Shown piece by piece: positions 1 to 4,972 of a stretch of DNA of 6,505 nucleotides; positions within the stretch are counted from its first letter, which is position 1, and every line of letters starts with the position of its first letter. The stretch is from positions 1 to 6,505 of the forward strand of contig JAAZFD010000097.1 in NCBI GenBank assembly GCA_012511925.1, given 5' to 3'. Origin of the DNA: Clostridiales bacterium (GTDB lineage: Bacteria; Bacillota; Clostridia; Christensenellales; CAG-138). The notes under the pieces were generated by a model. It had not been told where the DNA came from. It was given only the letters and a program-made list of their open reading frames with translations, and made no database searches. The translations under genes and the position numbers were made by a program.

Positions 1-645
1 ACCGCCGGGTATACCGCCTGGGTGTGTGCCGTCGCCAGGATTAATAATGCCGGCATCTACAACCATGCCGATTAAGAAACCGTCAAAAACTTCGGTGGTA
101 TCTGGTAAGCCATCTGCCATTCTATCTGAAAGGTTCACATATTCTGCATTGATTTCTTCCATGGTTGCGCCCTTTGTGCCTTTTAAGCCAGAGCCTGACC
201 CCGAGGGAGTTGTTCTTAGGAAAAATACGTATTCGGCTAAATCCTCAGCCTCCATCGCTGCAATTTGCTCCTCGGTGAAAGAAGTGCAGTTATAATCGTT
301 TATCAGTTCTGCAAGTTCTTCGTAGTGGAAGGGGTTTCCTATAGACTGCATGAGCTTACCCATTTCAGGTCCTGTATTTGAGTAGCCAAAAACATAGTAC
401 ATCTTTGCTTTTTTAACAAAGATTGTTATGCTTTTCGCAATCTGACCGTCAACAACCTCTAAATTCTCTGCGAGAAATGCTGTGAGTGTGTTGCGAGCAT
501 CGGATAATGCCGACTTTGCGTTAGCTCTTGCAATCATATTTGTGAACGCGGGTATCAATATTGCGGCTAAAATTCCTATTACCGCAATGACAATAATCAG
601 TTCCACGATTGTAAAAGCCTTCTTTTTTGAGTGCCTAAGTTTCAT
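1..645 (-). CDS. Type IV prepilin (major-pilin-like), 3' end beyond the left edge
   Basis: This is a secreted pilus subunit precursor; 215 residues are visible and there is no stop before the left edge. The N-terminus is a class III signal peptide: a short basic leader with KKK at residues 7-9, then A10|F11, followed by FTIVE, where Glu15 is position +5 of the mature pilin. A hydrophobic helix covers about residues 16-34, ending in IPAF, as in PilA/PilE-type pilins. The residue before the cleavage site is Ala, not the usual Gly. Residues 40-62 look helical (the continuing alpha-1 spine). The globular part has a single Cys at 120 and Ser/Gly-rich linkers near 147-160. The visible end is Gly/Pro-rich (PGGIPGG). 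The ATG at 645-643 is preceded by AAGGAG with a 9-base gap; an earlier ATG at 653 hits a stop after three codons. A prepilin peptidase and an assembly ATPase would be needed but are not in view. The type IV pilin class is secure; which pilin it is cannot be told. Confidence 0.93.
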   Translation of the reverse strand, partial: MKLRHSKKKAFTIVELIIVIAVIGILAAILIPAFTNMIARANAKSALSDARNTLTAFLAENLEVVDGQIAKSITIFVKKAKMYYVFGYSNTGPEMGKLMQSIGNPFHYEELAELINDYNCTSFTEEQIAAMEAEDLAEYVFFLRTTPSGSGSGLKGTKGATMEEINAEYVNLSDRMADGLPDTTEVFDGFLIGMVVDAGIINPGDGTHPGGIPGG

Positions 646-654
646 TTTGCCATA

Positions 655-660
655 CTCCTT
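655..660 (-). promoter_or_regulatory. Ribosome binding site of the prepilin gene
   Basis: AAGGAG on the minus strand lies 9 bases before the ATG at 645. It fixes that start over the out-of-frame ATG at 653-651, which opens only a three-codon frame. Confidence 0.85.
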
Positions 661-760
661 TTTATGATTTTGCCTAATATAAACAAGTTGGGGAAGAGCG
701 ACCGTTAGTATTAAGCATTAAGTTGGTACCGAATACAATAATTCTAATTCGGTTATGTAC

Positions 761-789
761 AGTTTATAAATAAATATTACTTTTGTCAA
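761..789 (-). promoter_or_regulatory. Candidate sigma-A promoter of the prepilin gene (proximal)
   Basis: On the minus strand there is a perfect -35 TTGACA (789-784), a 17-base spacer and a weaker -10 TAAACT (766-761). Transcription would start near 754 and leave a leader of about 110 bases before the prepilin ATG. The leader would begin with a 7-bp stem, ACCGAAT (728-734) with ATTCGGT (747-753). I saw no c-di-GMP riboswitch core in this leader, although such switches are common before clostridial pilus genes. Confidence 0.5.
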
Positions 790-982
790 ACAACAAAAAT
801 ACATTTGAAAAACATAACTGCAAACAATATAAGCGATTTAAAGACTAAGATTGTAAATAATATACCATTTTAGTATCGGAATTATCGAATAATGAGTACA
901 AATTTATTACATTTGTTAACACAATCGGGAAACTTCAAATAAAACGAAAACTAATTAGTACGCTAAGAACAAAATCAAATGA

Positions 983-1012
983 AATATAACTGCTTTGTTA
1001 CTTTTATGTCAA
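983..1012 (-). promoter_or_regulatory. Candidate second minus-strand promoter (distal) in the prepilin upstream region
   Basis: There is a perfect -35 TTGACA (1012-1007), an 18-base spacer and -10 TATATT (988-983). A transcript would begin near 976 and run towards the prepilin gene with a leader of over 300 bases. A 6-bp inverted repeat, CAAATA (1010-1015) with TATTTG (1024-1029), overlaps the -35 box and could be a regulator site. It may be a second pilin promoter or drive a small RNA; the sequence alone does not decide. Confidence 0.45.
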
Positions 1013-1084
1013 ATATTGTGGAGTATTTGAAAAAATAGCCAGCAGGGGAAAGTTAATGAGGTAGCGTGGTGTTTTAGAACGTGC

Positions 1085-1690
1085 TTAGTAGGCTTGTTCA
1101 ATAATAGTTTCCTCACCCGTTTTAGGATGATAGAAAGTATAAAACACTCGCTCATCATCTTTTCGTTCTTTTGTTTGACTCTTAAATATCAAGGGTTCCC
1201 CATTAACAATAGGCCATTCGGGGTCTTGAATCCAACGTGGTGGCTTATTATCATACTTGAAAAGGCTTTTTAGTTTCTCTTTTAGCCACTGCTTTTTCTG
1301 TGCCTTAGTTAGTTCGGTTGGTGCCGTGGCAATAATGGTGTTAAGAAAATCCTCGTCCTCAATTTCGATGTAGCTGGGCTGAATTTCCGCCCTAAATTTC
1401 AATTCATCGATGTAGTAAGTGGTCGGAATAACTGAAAATTTATAGCTAAGCAAATATCTCATAATATAATCGTGGACGACTACTTTGCCACGTGTGCTTT
1501 CCCACTTAAACCAACGCAAACATTGGTTTATTGTTTTTCCTTTTTGATAAGGAAACTTTTTATTTGGCTTTTTATCCTCTAAAACCTTAAAATAATCTGG
1601 ATTCGTTTTATAATTGTGTTCAAATTCATCAAAGGGCATACGACCTTCGACAAATTCTACAAACTCTGCGATAATTTTTTGCTTATCCAT
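1085..1690 (-). CDS. Hypothetical 201-residue soluble protein with a C-terminal EWP..NG.PL.F motif
   Basis: I do not recognise a named family. The protein is charged and soluble, with no signal peptide or membrane segment. Its N-terminal 30 residues look helical (FVEFVEGRMPFDEF). The middle (50-110) is rich in Trp, Tyr and basic residues. The C-terminus carries PPRWIQDPEWPIVNGEPLIF at 150-169, then SQ and a stretch that reads like beta strands (RVFYTFYHPKTGEE). From memory, PPRW-x-Q-x-PEWP-x-x-NG-x-PL-x-F followed by a Gln is typical of small proteins found near polymorphic toxins, some of them probable immunity proteins; that link is an inference, and no toxin gene is in view. The ATG at 1690 is preferred because GGAGG lies 8 bases upstream; the longer GTG start at 1705 overlaps that site. 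It stands alone, divergent from the DUF5665-like gene, with its own promoter region full of inverted repeats. Confidence 0.85.
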   Translation of the reverse strand: MDKQKIIAEFVEFVEGRMPFDEFEHNYKTNPDYFKVLEDKKPNKKFPYQKGKTINQCLRWFKWESTRGKVVVHDYIMRYLLSYKFSVIPTTYYIDELKFRAEIQPSYIEIEDEDFLNTIIATAPTELTKAQKKQWLKEKLKSLFKYDNKPPRWIQDPEWPIVNGEPLIFKSQTKERKDDERVFYTFYHPKTGEETIIEQAY

Positions 1691-1735
1691 TATAGAAACC
1701 TCCACTTCCTGAATAATTCATTTCTTTACAATGAT

Positions 1736-1744
1736 ACTATAACA
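1736..1744 (-). promoter_or_regulatory. Extended -10 promoter candidate for the 201-residue protein gene
   Basis: On the minus strand, TGT-TATAGT (1744-1736) is an extended -10 element. There is no recognisable -35: TATACT sits at the right distance. The start would be near 1729, about 40 bases before the ATG. The -10 lies inside the dyad at 1736-1768, so binding of a protein there could control it. Confidence 0.45.
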
Positions 1745-1768
1745 CAAAGCTACGCTTTAGTATATAGT
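1736..1768. repeat. Imperfect dyad, possible operator, in the divergent intergenic region
   Basis: The arms 1736-1750 and 1754-1768 are inverted copies with 11 of 15 pairs matching around a 3-base centre. The inner five pairs, AAAGC-TAC-GCTTT, are perfect. It covers the -10 of the minus-strand gene, so an operator role is possible. Confidence 0.5.
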
Positions 1769-1849
1769 TCGGTTTATTCAGGCAAAACCCTATCACCCAC
1801 TTTGCATATTCCAATATAGTACTGCTAAAAATAATCGTAGCATAATCTT

Positions 1850-1854
1850 GGAGG
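1850..1854 (+). promoter_or_regulatory. Ribosome binding site deciding the start of the DUF5665-like gene
   Basis: GGAGG lies 5 bases before GTG 1860. The alternative TTG start at 1848-1850 shares a base with this site and could not use it, so the shorter 97-residue product is preferred. The spacing is on the short side. Confidence 0.6.
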
Positions 1855-1859
1855 ATTTT

Positions 1860-2153
1860 GTGGAAAAGTCAGATGACCGCATAGGGCGTATCGAAAAGCA
1901 ACTAAATCACTTGGCTGAAAACCTCGACAAGTCGGGCTTTTTTGAGTATATGCTATATGTTCGAGACAGGTCAAAGCTATTAACGCGCAACTTTTTAAGC
2001 GGTCTAATGCGTGGGCTCGGAATGGCAATAGGATTCACGCTTTTAGGTGCATTGATAATCATAGTGTTACAAAAAATCGCCAGCAGCTCAATTCCGTATC
2101 TTGCAGATATAATCTCGCAAATCATCGATATAATCGAAAGAGGAAAAGGGTAG
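1860..2153 (+). CDS. DUF5665-like small membrane protein
   Basis: A 97-residue protein of unknown function. The N-terminal 25 residues are charged and likely helical or coiled-coil (IEKQLNHLAENLDKSG). A conserved-looking block FLSGLMRGLGMAIGFTLLGA (45-64) leads into one membrane helix at about 51-72. The amphipathic tail is rich in Ile (83-92). N-terminal helix, then N/RNFL.G..RGLG.AIGFT.LGA, then a short tail matches my memory of the DUF5665 family in clostridia and bacilli in order and length. The start is taken as GTG at 1860, with GGAGG at 1850-1854 only 5 bases upstream; the longer TTG start at 1848 overlaps that site. It is a single gene, convergent with the DAK2 gene. A possible -10 (TATAGT, 1815-1820) lacks a good -35. 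Confidence 0.85.
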   Translation: MEKSDDRIGRIEKQLNHLAENLDKSGFFEYMLYVRDRSKLLTRNFLSGLMRGLGMAIGFTLLGALIIIVLQKIASSSIPYLADIISQIIDIIERGKG

Positions 2154-2158
2154 GCATG

Positions 2159-2185
2159 AAAAAAGCCACCCGTATTGAGTGGCTT
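2159..2185 (-). terminator. Rho-independent terminator of the Asp23-DAK2 operon
   Basis: Read on the minus strand, a 7-bp stem AAGCCAC / GTGGCTT (2185-2179 with 2169-2163) encloses a 9-base loop and runs into a T tract (TTTTTT across 2164-2159). It lies just after the stop of the DAK2 gene at 2200. On the plus strand the same stem follows the DUF5665-like gene by about 10 bases but lacks a T tract, so it would be weak there. Confidence 0.82.
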
Positions 2186-2199
2186 AGTATCGCAAAGTT

Positions 2200-3459
2200 T
2201 TACTCTACCGAGAAATAGTAATAATACAAGGGCTGACCGCCGTACTGGTGTATAAACTCAGCATCTTCATAATCACCCTCTATTGTGCTTACCAAATCAT
2301 CGGCGTCCGCTTGGTTTATGTCTTCACCGAAAAGAACCGTAACAATTGGGTCGTCAGAACCGAAAGAATCTATCATAGCCTTCAATAAGTCGAGAGATAC
2401 CTGCTTTATTTCTGTTCCAACAACTTCGATTTTATTGTTTAGTATGCCTATTATATCGCCCTCGTTTATGTGCTTTCCCTCAAAATCGGTTGACCTTACA
2501 GAGTATGTAACTGCACCAGATATGACTTTGTTTAGGGCATCATTCATGCGATTGACATTTGTTGCCGCATCGAGGTCGTTATTAAATGCCATTACAGCTG
2601 AAATACCCTGCATTATGGATTTAGTGGGTATAACAACGATATTTCTGCCATTTGTTAAAGCAGCAGCCTGTTGAGCGGCAAGGATAATGTTTGAGTTATT
2701 AGGAAGTATAAAAACATTTTTTGCGTTAGAACGCTTAATCGCCTTTTCAATGCTTTCAATGCTTGGGTTCATGGTTTGACCGCCAGTGATTACGCTATGA
2801 ACGCCTAAATCGTTGAAAAGCGATTTAATGCCCTCACCAGCACATACAGTAACGATAGCATATTCCTTTTCGTTGCTCTTTAGCTTTCTATGCATCTCTC
2901 TGTTTTGCTCAAGCATATTTTCGATTTTTATGTTCTGAAGTTCGCCCAAGCAAAGCGCCAACTGTAATACTTTGCCGGGTGTGCTTGTGTGAACGTGAAT
3001 CTTAACAAAGCCCTCGTCGAATGCAACTACAACCGAGTCGCCAATCCTGCTAAGCTTTTCTCTCAGCTTGTCTATTTCCTCATCAGTTGGTACATTAAAT
3101 AAATTGATAATAAATAATTCCGTACAATAACCGTATTTAATCTCTGATGTATCGGGAATATCGATAGCTTCGGAATAAACCTCTGTCGATTCTGACTCTT
3201 CTGCTTCTGTAGCAACATCAAGAATATTATAAGAAACTTCGCCCTCGAGTGCCATTTTGAATCCACGGAATATAGCCAAAAGACCCATTCCGCCAGAGTC
3301 AACAACGCCAGCTTCCTTCAAAACGGGTAGCAAATCGGGAGTTTTTTTGAGTGCCGCTTCACCACTTGAAAGAATCACATCAATCATTTCGGGTAAAGTG
3401 TTTTTTGAGCGCTCTGCCTTGATTAGTGCTTCAGAAATCATACGAATTACGGTTAGCAT
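2200..3459 (-). CDS. C-terminal fragment of FakA-like protein: end of DhaL domain, middle and C-terminal domains
   Basis: This 419-residue open frame begins at the first ATG after the TAA. It holds the end of the DhaL domain (VVDSGGMGLLAIFRGF, 52-67), an acidic linker (83-105), the YGYCTE block that opens the middle domain (109-114), HVHTSTPG (155-162), GGQTMNPS (226-233), ILPNNSNI (251-258) and a C-terminus ending GGQPLYYYYFSVE, all as in FakA/YloV. It ends at TAA 2202-2200, just before a terminator. GAGGG lies 4 bases before its ATG. That sequence is simply the Glu-Gly codons of the family, but it could allow weak re-initiation after the stop and so give a two-chain product. Confidence 0.8.
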   Translation of the reverse strand: MLTVIRMISEALIKAERSKNTLPEMIDVILSSGEAALKKTPDLLPVLKEAGVVDSGGMGLLAIFRGFKMALEGEVSYNILDVATEAEESESTEVYSEAIDIPDTSEIKYGYCTELFIINLFNVPTDEEIDKLREKLSRIGDSVVVAFDEGFVKIHVHTSTPGKVLQLALCLGELQNIKIENMLEQNREMHRKLKSNEKEYAIVTVCAGEGIKSLFNDLGVHSVITGGQTMNPSIESIEKAIKRSNAKNVFILPNNSNIILAAQQAAALTNGRNIVVIPTKSIMQGISAVMAFNNDLDAATNVNRMNDALNKVISGAVTYSVRSTDFEGKHINEGDIIGILNNKIEVVGTEIKQVSLDLLKAMIDSFGSDDPIVTVLFGEDINQADADDLVSTIEGDYEDAEFIHQYGGQPLYYYYFSVE

Positions 3460-3468
3460 TGTTCCCTC

Positions 3469-3855
3469 TTAGGGACGCATAACCGCCTTGTATGCTGATT
3501 CTGTGCCTGATGTAAAGGTTTTAACCAATAGCTTTGCTGTTAATTCCTGTTCGCCCTTTAAGGCCTTTGAAAAACCTCTGAAAATCTGTGATAAAATAAC
3601 GCCTGAGTTTCCCCTTGCTCCACGCAAAGCACCGTTTGAAAGCGCATCAGCAACTTCTGAAACGGATTCGCATGAGCAGCTTTTTATGCTTTTTGCAGCG
3701 CTCTGCATTGTCATTAGCATATTTGTTCCCGTATCTCCGTCTGGGACTGGGAATACGTTAAGGGCGTCAATGCTTGCTTTGTTGTGCTCCAAGACGGATG
3801 CGCCCATTAAAAGCATATCCCTCAGCATGACGCCGTTTATAGTAAATTCGCCCAA
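3469..3855 (-). CDS. N-terminal fragment of FakA-like protein: first part of the DhaL domain
   Basis: This 128-residue open part ends at the in-frame TAA. It carries the metal-ATP binding loop NVFPVPDGDTGTNM (33-46; Asp39 and Asp41, plus Thr42, are the expected Mg/ATP ligands) and the glycine-rich block GARGNSGVILSQIFRGF (79-95), both hallmarks of DAK/DhaL kinases. It lacks the last third of the DhaL helical barrel, so alone it is unlikely to fold into an active domain. It starts with TTG and has a strong ribosome binding site. Confidence 0.8.
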   Translation of the reverse strand: MGEFTINGVMLRDMLLMGASVLEHNKASIDALNVFPVPDGDTGTNMLMTMQSAAKSIKSCSCESVSEVADALSNGALRGARGNSGVILSQIFRGFSKALKGEQELTAKLLVKTFTSGTESAYKAVMRP

Positions 3856-3864
3856 TTAAAATTT

Positions 3865-3870
3865 CCTCCT
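3865..3870 (-). promoter_or_regulatory. Strong ribosome binding site supporting a TTG start for the DAK2 gene
   Basis: AGGAGG on the minus strand lies 9 bases before TTG 3855. A small hairpin, AGCCA (3876-3880) with TGGCT (3887-3891), sits just upstream between the Asp23 stop and this site; its role is unknown. Confidence 0.8.
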
Positions 3871-3913
3871 AGTATAGCCAAACTAATGGCTTTTGCTTAA
3901 GCAATAGTAGCAA

Positions 3914-4288
3914 TCAATCTGAGTTTTCAATCCAAACGTCAACAACATGCACATTAACTCGGTTAAGCTGTATGCCTGCTAACTCCTCGACCCTATAACG
4001 CACATTCGACATAAGGTTCTTTGCAACTGCACTCATATTTATGCCGTACATTAGTTTAACATATAAGTCAAGAGAAAAGCTGCCGTCTTCCATGGCGGTA
4101 ACCTTCACTCCTTTTTTCCTCGAATCAGAGCCGATAAACTTAATTTTGTCAAAAAAACTTTCTGATGCATTTTTGCCTTTCATGTCAACTAATCCGTAGT
4201 TTTCATTTGCCGCAAAACTTGCGAGCATGGCAATAACGTCTTCAGAAATCGTTATCTTTCCCCTATCGGTTTCCACGACCTCGGGCAT
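3914..4288 (-). CDS. Asp23/Gls24 family (DUF322, YloU-like) protein
   Basis: A 124-residue protein of the alkaline shock protein 23 family, associated in other Firmicutes with cell-envelope stress and the membrane; the exact role of YloU-type members is not known. The family pattern is clear: E..RGKITISEDVIAMLAS..A (6-27), YGLVDMKGK (31-39), the beta-strand pair GVKVTAMEDGSFSLDLYVKLMYGINMSAVA with the conserved G-x-N/I core (60-89), VRYRVEELAGI (96-106) and VNVHVVDVWI (111-120). There is no membrane segment. ATG 4288 follows AGGAGG (4302-4297) by 8 bases. It ends in TGA at 3916-3914, 58 bases before the DAK2 start, and is probably co-transcribed with it. The pairing with a DAK2 gene repeats the yloU-yloV order of bacilli and clostridia. 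Confidence 0.93.
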   Translation of the reverse strand: MPEVVETDRGKITISEDVIAMLASFAANENYGLVDMKGKNASESFFDKIKFIGSDSRKKGVKVTAMEDGSFSLDLYVKLMYGINMSAVAKNLMSNVRYRVEELAGIQLNRVNVHVVDVWIENSD

Positions 4289-4337
4289 AATATCTACCTC
4301 CTAATATACTATACGGGATTATTCCATATTTAATAGT

Positions 4338-4366
4338 ATGCTACTCCATAAATGCTATTCTCGCAA
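4338..4366 (-). promoter_or_regulatory. Candidate promoter of the Asp23-DAK2 operon
   Basis: On the minus strand, TTGCGA (4366-4361), a 17-base spacer and TAGCAT (4343-4338) give a modest sigma-A match, about 40 bases before the Asp23 ATG. No better candidate was seen in the divergent region. Confidence 0.35.
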
Positions 4367-4373
4367 GTATAAA

Positions 4374-4416
4374 AATATTCAGAGTCAATCCTTAGTATTC
4401 GCTAATTCTGAATATT
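4374..4416. repeat. 10-bp perfect inverted repeat between the Asp23 gene and tspO
   Basis: AATATTCAGA (4374-4383) and TCTGAATATT (4407-4416) are exact inverses 23 bases apart, with an inner 4-bp dyad TTAG / CTAA (4392-4395 with 4402-4405). It lies between the divergent starts. On the minus strand it is followed by TTTTT, terminator-like, but no upstream minus-strand gene needs ending here. A shared operator or a structured leader are the options. Confidence 0.6.
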
Positions 4417-4443
4417 AACACATATTTTGAGCATAATACGCTT

Positions 4444-4920
4444 ATGAAAAATAGTACTAAAAAATACATAATATTTGCAGTATTTATTACTATTTCGCTT
4501 TTAGCAGGTATTTTATCATCGCTTTTTTCTGCCGAATAGATGGTTGGATATGCAGGCTTAATAAAACCGCCGCTTTCGCCGTCAAACTTGGTTTATTTCA
4601 TTATCTGGGCATTATTATATGTTCTTATGGGATTTGGAGCAGCTATCGTATGCATATCGGAAAACAAACATAAAAATGTAGCACTCTTATTTTATGCTAT
4701 TCAACTGGTATTGAATTTTGCTTGGGCCAACGTGTTTTTTAGTCTAAATGCAATGCTAATTGCCTTCGTTCTGATTATGGTTTTATTCGCATCGGTTACG
4801 GCAATGCTCGCACATTTTTATCGAGTATCAAAAACTGCTGGAGTTATGCAACTTCCGTACTTGTTTTGGGTTGGATTTTTAGCCTACTTCAATCTTTCAA
4901 TCTATCTTTTGAACAGATAA
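4444..4920 (+). pseudogene. tspO: TspO/MBR family membrane protein interrupted by an in-frame TAG
   Basis: TspO (peripheral benzodiazepine receptor family) is a five-helix membrane protein that binds porphyrins and, in some bacteria, takes part in stress or tetrapyrrole responses. Reading from ATG 4444 gives 31 codons that encode a basic start and the first membrane helix (YIIFAVFITISLLAGILSSL, 8-27). TAG follows at 4537-4539, and the same frame then continues with the TspO hallmark KPPLSP and the rest. Counting through the stop gives 158 positions, the normal family length, and the stop falls in the loop before KPPLSP with no length change. No ribosome binding site is evident before ATG 4444, and none before ATG 4540, which directly follows the TAG. 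A -10-like CATAAT (4432-4437) just before ATG 4444 has no -35 and would imply an almost leaderless message. The gene is probably inactivated, unless the stop is suppressed or an error. Confidence 0.82.
4540..4920 (+). CDS. TspO fragment lacking the first membrane helix
   Basis: A 126-residue open part after the TAG. It keeps KPPLSP (9-14), membrane helices at about 17-38, 46-66, 71-92 and 100-123, W..LYVLMG (23-31), LVLNFAWANVFF (56-67) and the C-terminal block QLPYLFWVGFLAYFNLSIYLLN (104-125). These are the conserved TspO/MBR positions, including the tryptophans. It ends in TAA. Translation from ATG 4540 would need re-initiation at the UAGAUG junction and would yield a four-helix protein of doubtful topology. 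Confidence 0.75.
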   Translation: MVGYAGLIKPPLSPSNLVYFIIWALLYVLMGFGAAIVCISENKHKNVALLFYAIQLVLNFAWANVFFSLNAMLIAFVLIMVLFASVTAMLAHFYRVSKTAGVMQLPYLFWVGFLAYFNLSIYLLNR

Positions 4921-4923
4921 ACG

Positions 4924-4949
4924 AAAAAGCATAGCTACTAACTATGCTT
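4924..4949 (-). terminator. Hairpin terminator between the convergent tspO and pilT genes
   Basis: An 8-bp stem, AAGCATAG (4927-4934) with CTATGCTT (4942-4949), has a 7-base loop. Read on the minus strand it is followed by TTTTT, a good rho-independent terminator for pilT, whose stop is about 24 bases upstream. On the plus strand the stem directly follows tspO but lacks a T tract. Confidence 0.82.
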
Positions 4950-4972
4950 ATAATTTGAAAGATGTTTATATC

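Larger units (their letters stand above)
646..1084. other. Gene-free AT-rich stretch of about 440 bases
   Basis: No credible coding region was found on either strand; the longest ATG frame looked at (from 892, 16 codons) has no ribosome binding site. The stretch holds the two minus-strand promoter candidates described separately, a short dyad at 728-753, and small palindromes at 914-921 (TGTTAACA) and 950-959 (ACTAATTAGT). No convincing terminator hairpin was seen after the stop of the 1085-1690 gene, so read-through into the prepilin gene is possible. Confidence 0.6.
1708..1782. repeat. 9-bp perfect inverted repeat CCTGAATAA / TTATTCAGG flanking the promoter
   Basis: CCTGAATAA occupies 1708-1716 and its exact inverse TTATTCAGG occupies 1774-1782. 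One copy lies in the leader and the other upstream of the promoter of the 201-residue protein gene. The spacing of 57 bases would allow a regulator to bind both sites, but chance in AT-rich DNA is not excluded. Confidence 0.45.
2200..3855 (-). pseudogene. fakA: DAK2 / fatty acid kinase catalytic protein (FakA, YloV-like) interrupted by an in-frame TAA
   Basis: In the FakA family this ATP-dependent kinase phosphorylates fatty acids held by a FakB carrier, feeding exogenous fatty acids into phospholipid synthesis. Read through the stop, the gene gives 551 positions, matching the usual 550 or so of YloV/FakA. Codon 129 (3471-3469) is TAA, within the family's ...VM[K/R]P-x-EGT-[I/M]-LTV.R... stretch. 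Here it reads AVMRP, stop, EGTMLTVIR, with no frame change, so a single nonsense codon in place of a sense codon is the simplest reading. The stop falls inside the N-terminal DhaL nucleotide-binding domain. The TTG start at 3855 is chosen because AGGAGG lies 9 bases upstream (3870-3865) and the N-terminus matches the family. It is downstream of an Asp23/Gls24 gene in the common yloU-yloV order. It may be a dying gene, a sequence error or a read-through case. Whether any active kinase is made cannot be told. Confidence 0.85.

Noticed and set aside
26..295. Plus-strand open frame opposite the prepilin gene
   Set aside because: It is antisense to a clear prepilin frame with a ribosome binding site and class III signal peptide, and has no such signals of its own.
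646..760. c-di-GMP riboswitch before the prepilin gene
   Set aside because: Looked for because it is common before clostridial pilin genes, but no recognisable conserved core was found by eye.
892..942. Short plus-strand ORF of 16 codons in the gene-free stretch
   Set aside because: No ribosome binding site, no recognisable content, and AT-rich intergenic context.
1691..1705. GTG start giving a 206-residue version of the hypothetical protein
   Set aside because: The GTG overlaps the GGAGG site that serves ATG 1690.
1848..1859. Longer TTG start for the DUF5665-like gene
   Set aside because: The TTG overlaps the GGAGG ribosome binding site; GTG 1860 is downstream of it.
1085..2153. Toxin-antitoxin pair made of the 201-residue protein and the DUF5665-like protein
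   Set aside because: The genes are divergent, not co-directional, and the membrane protein matches a widespread housekeeping-type family; nothing shows they act together.
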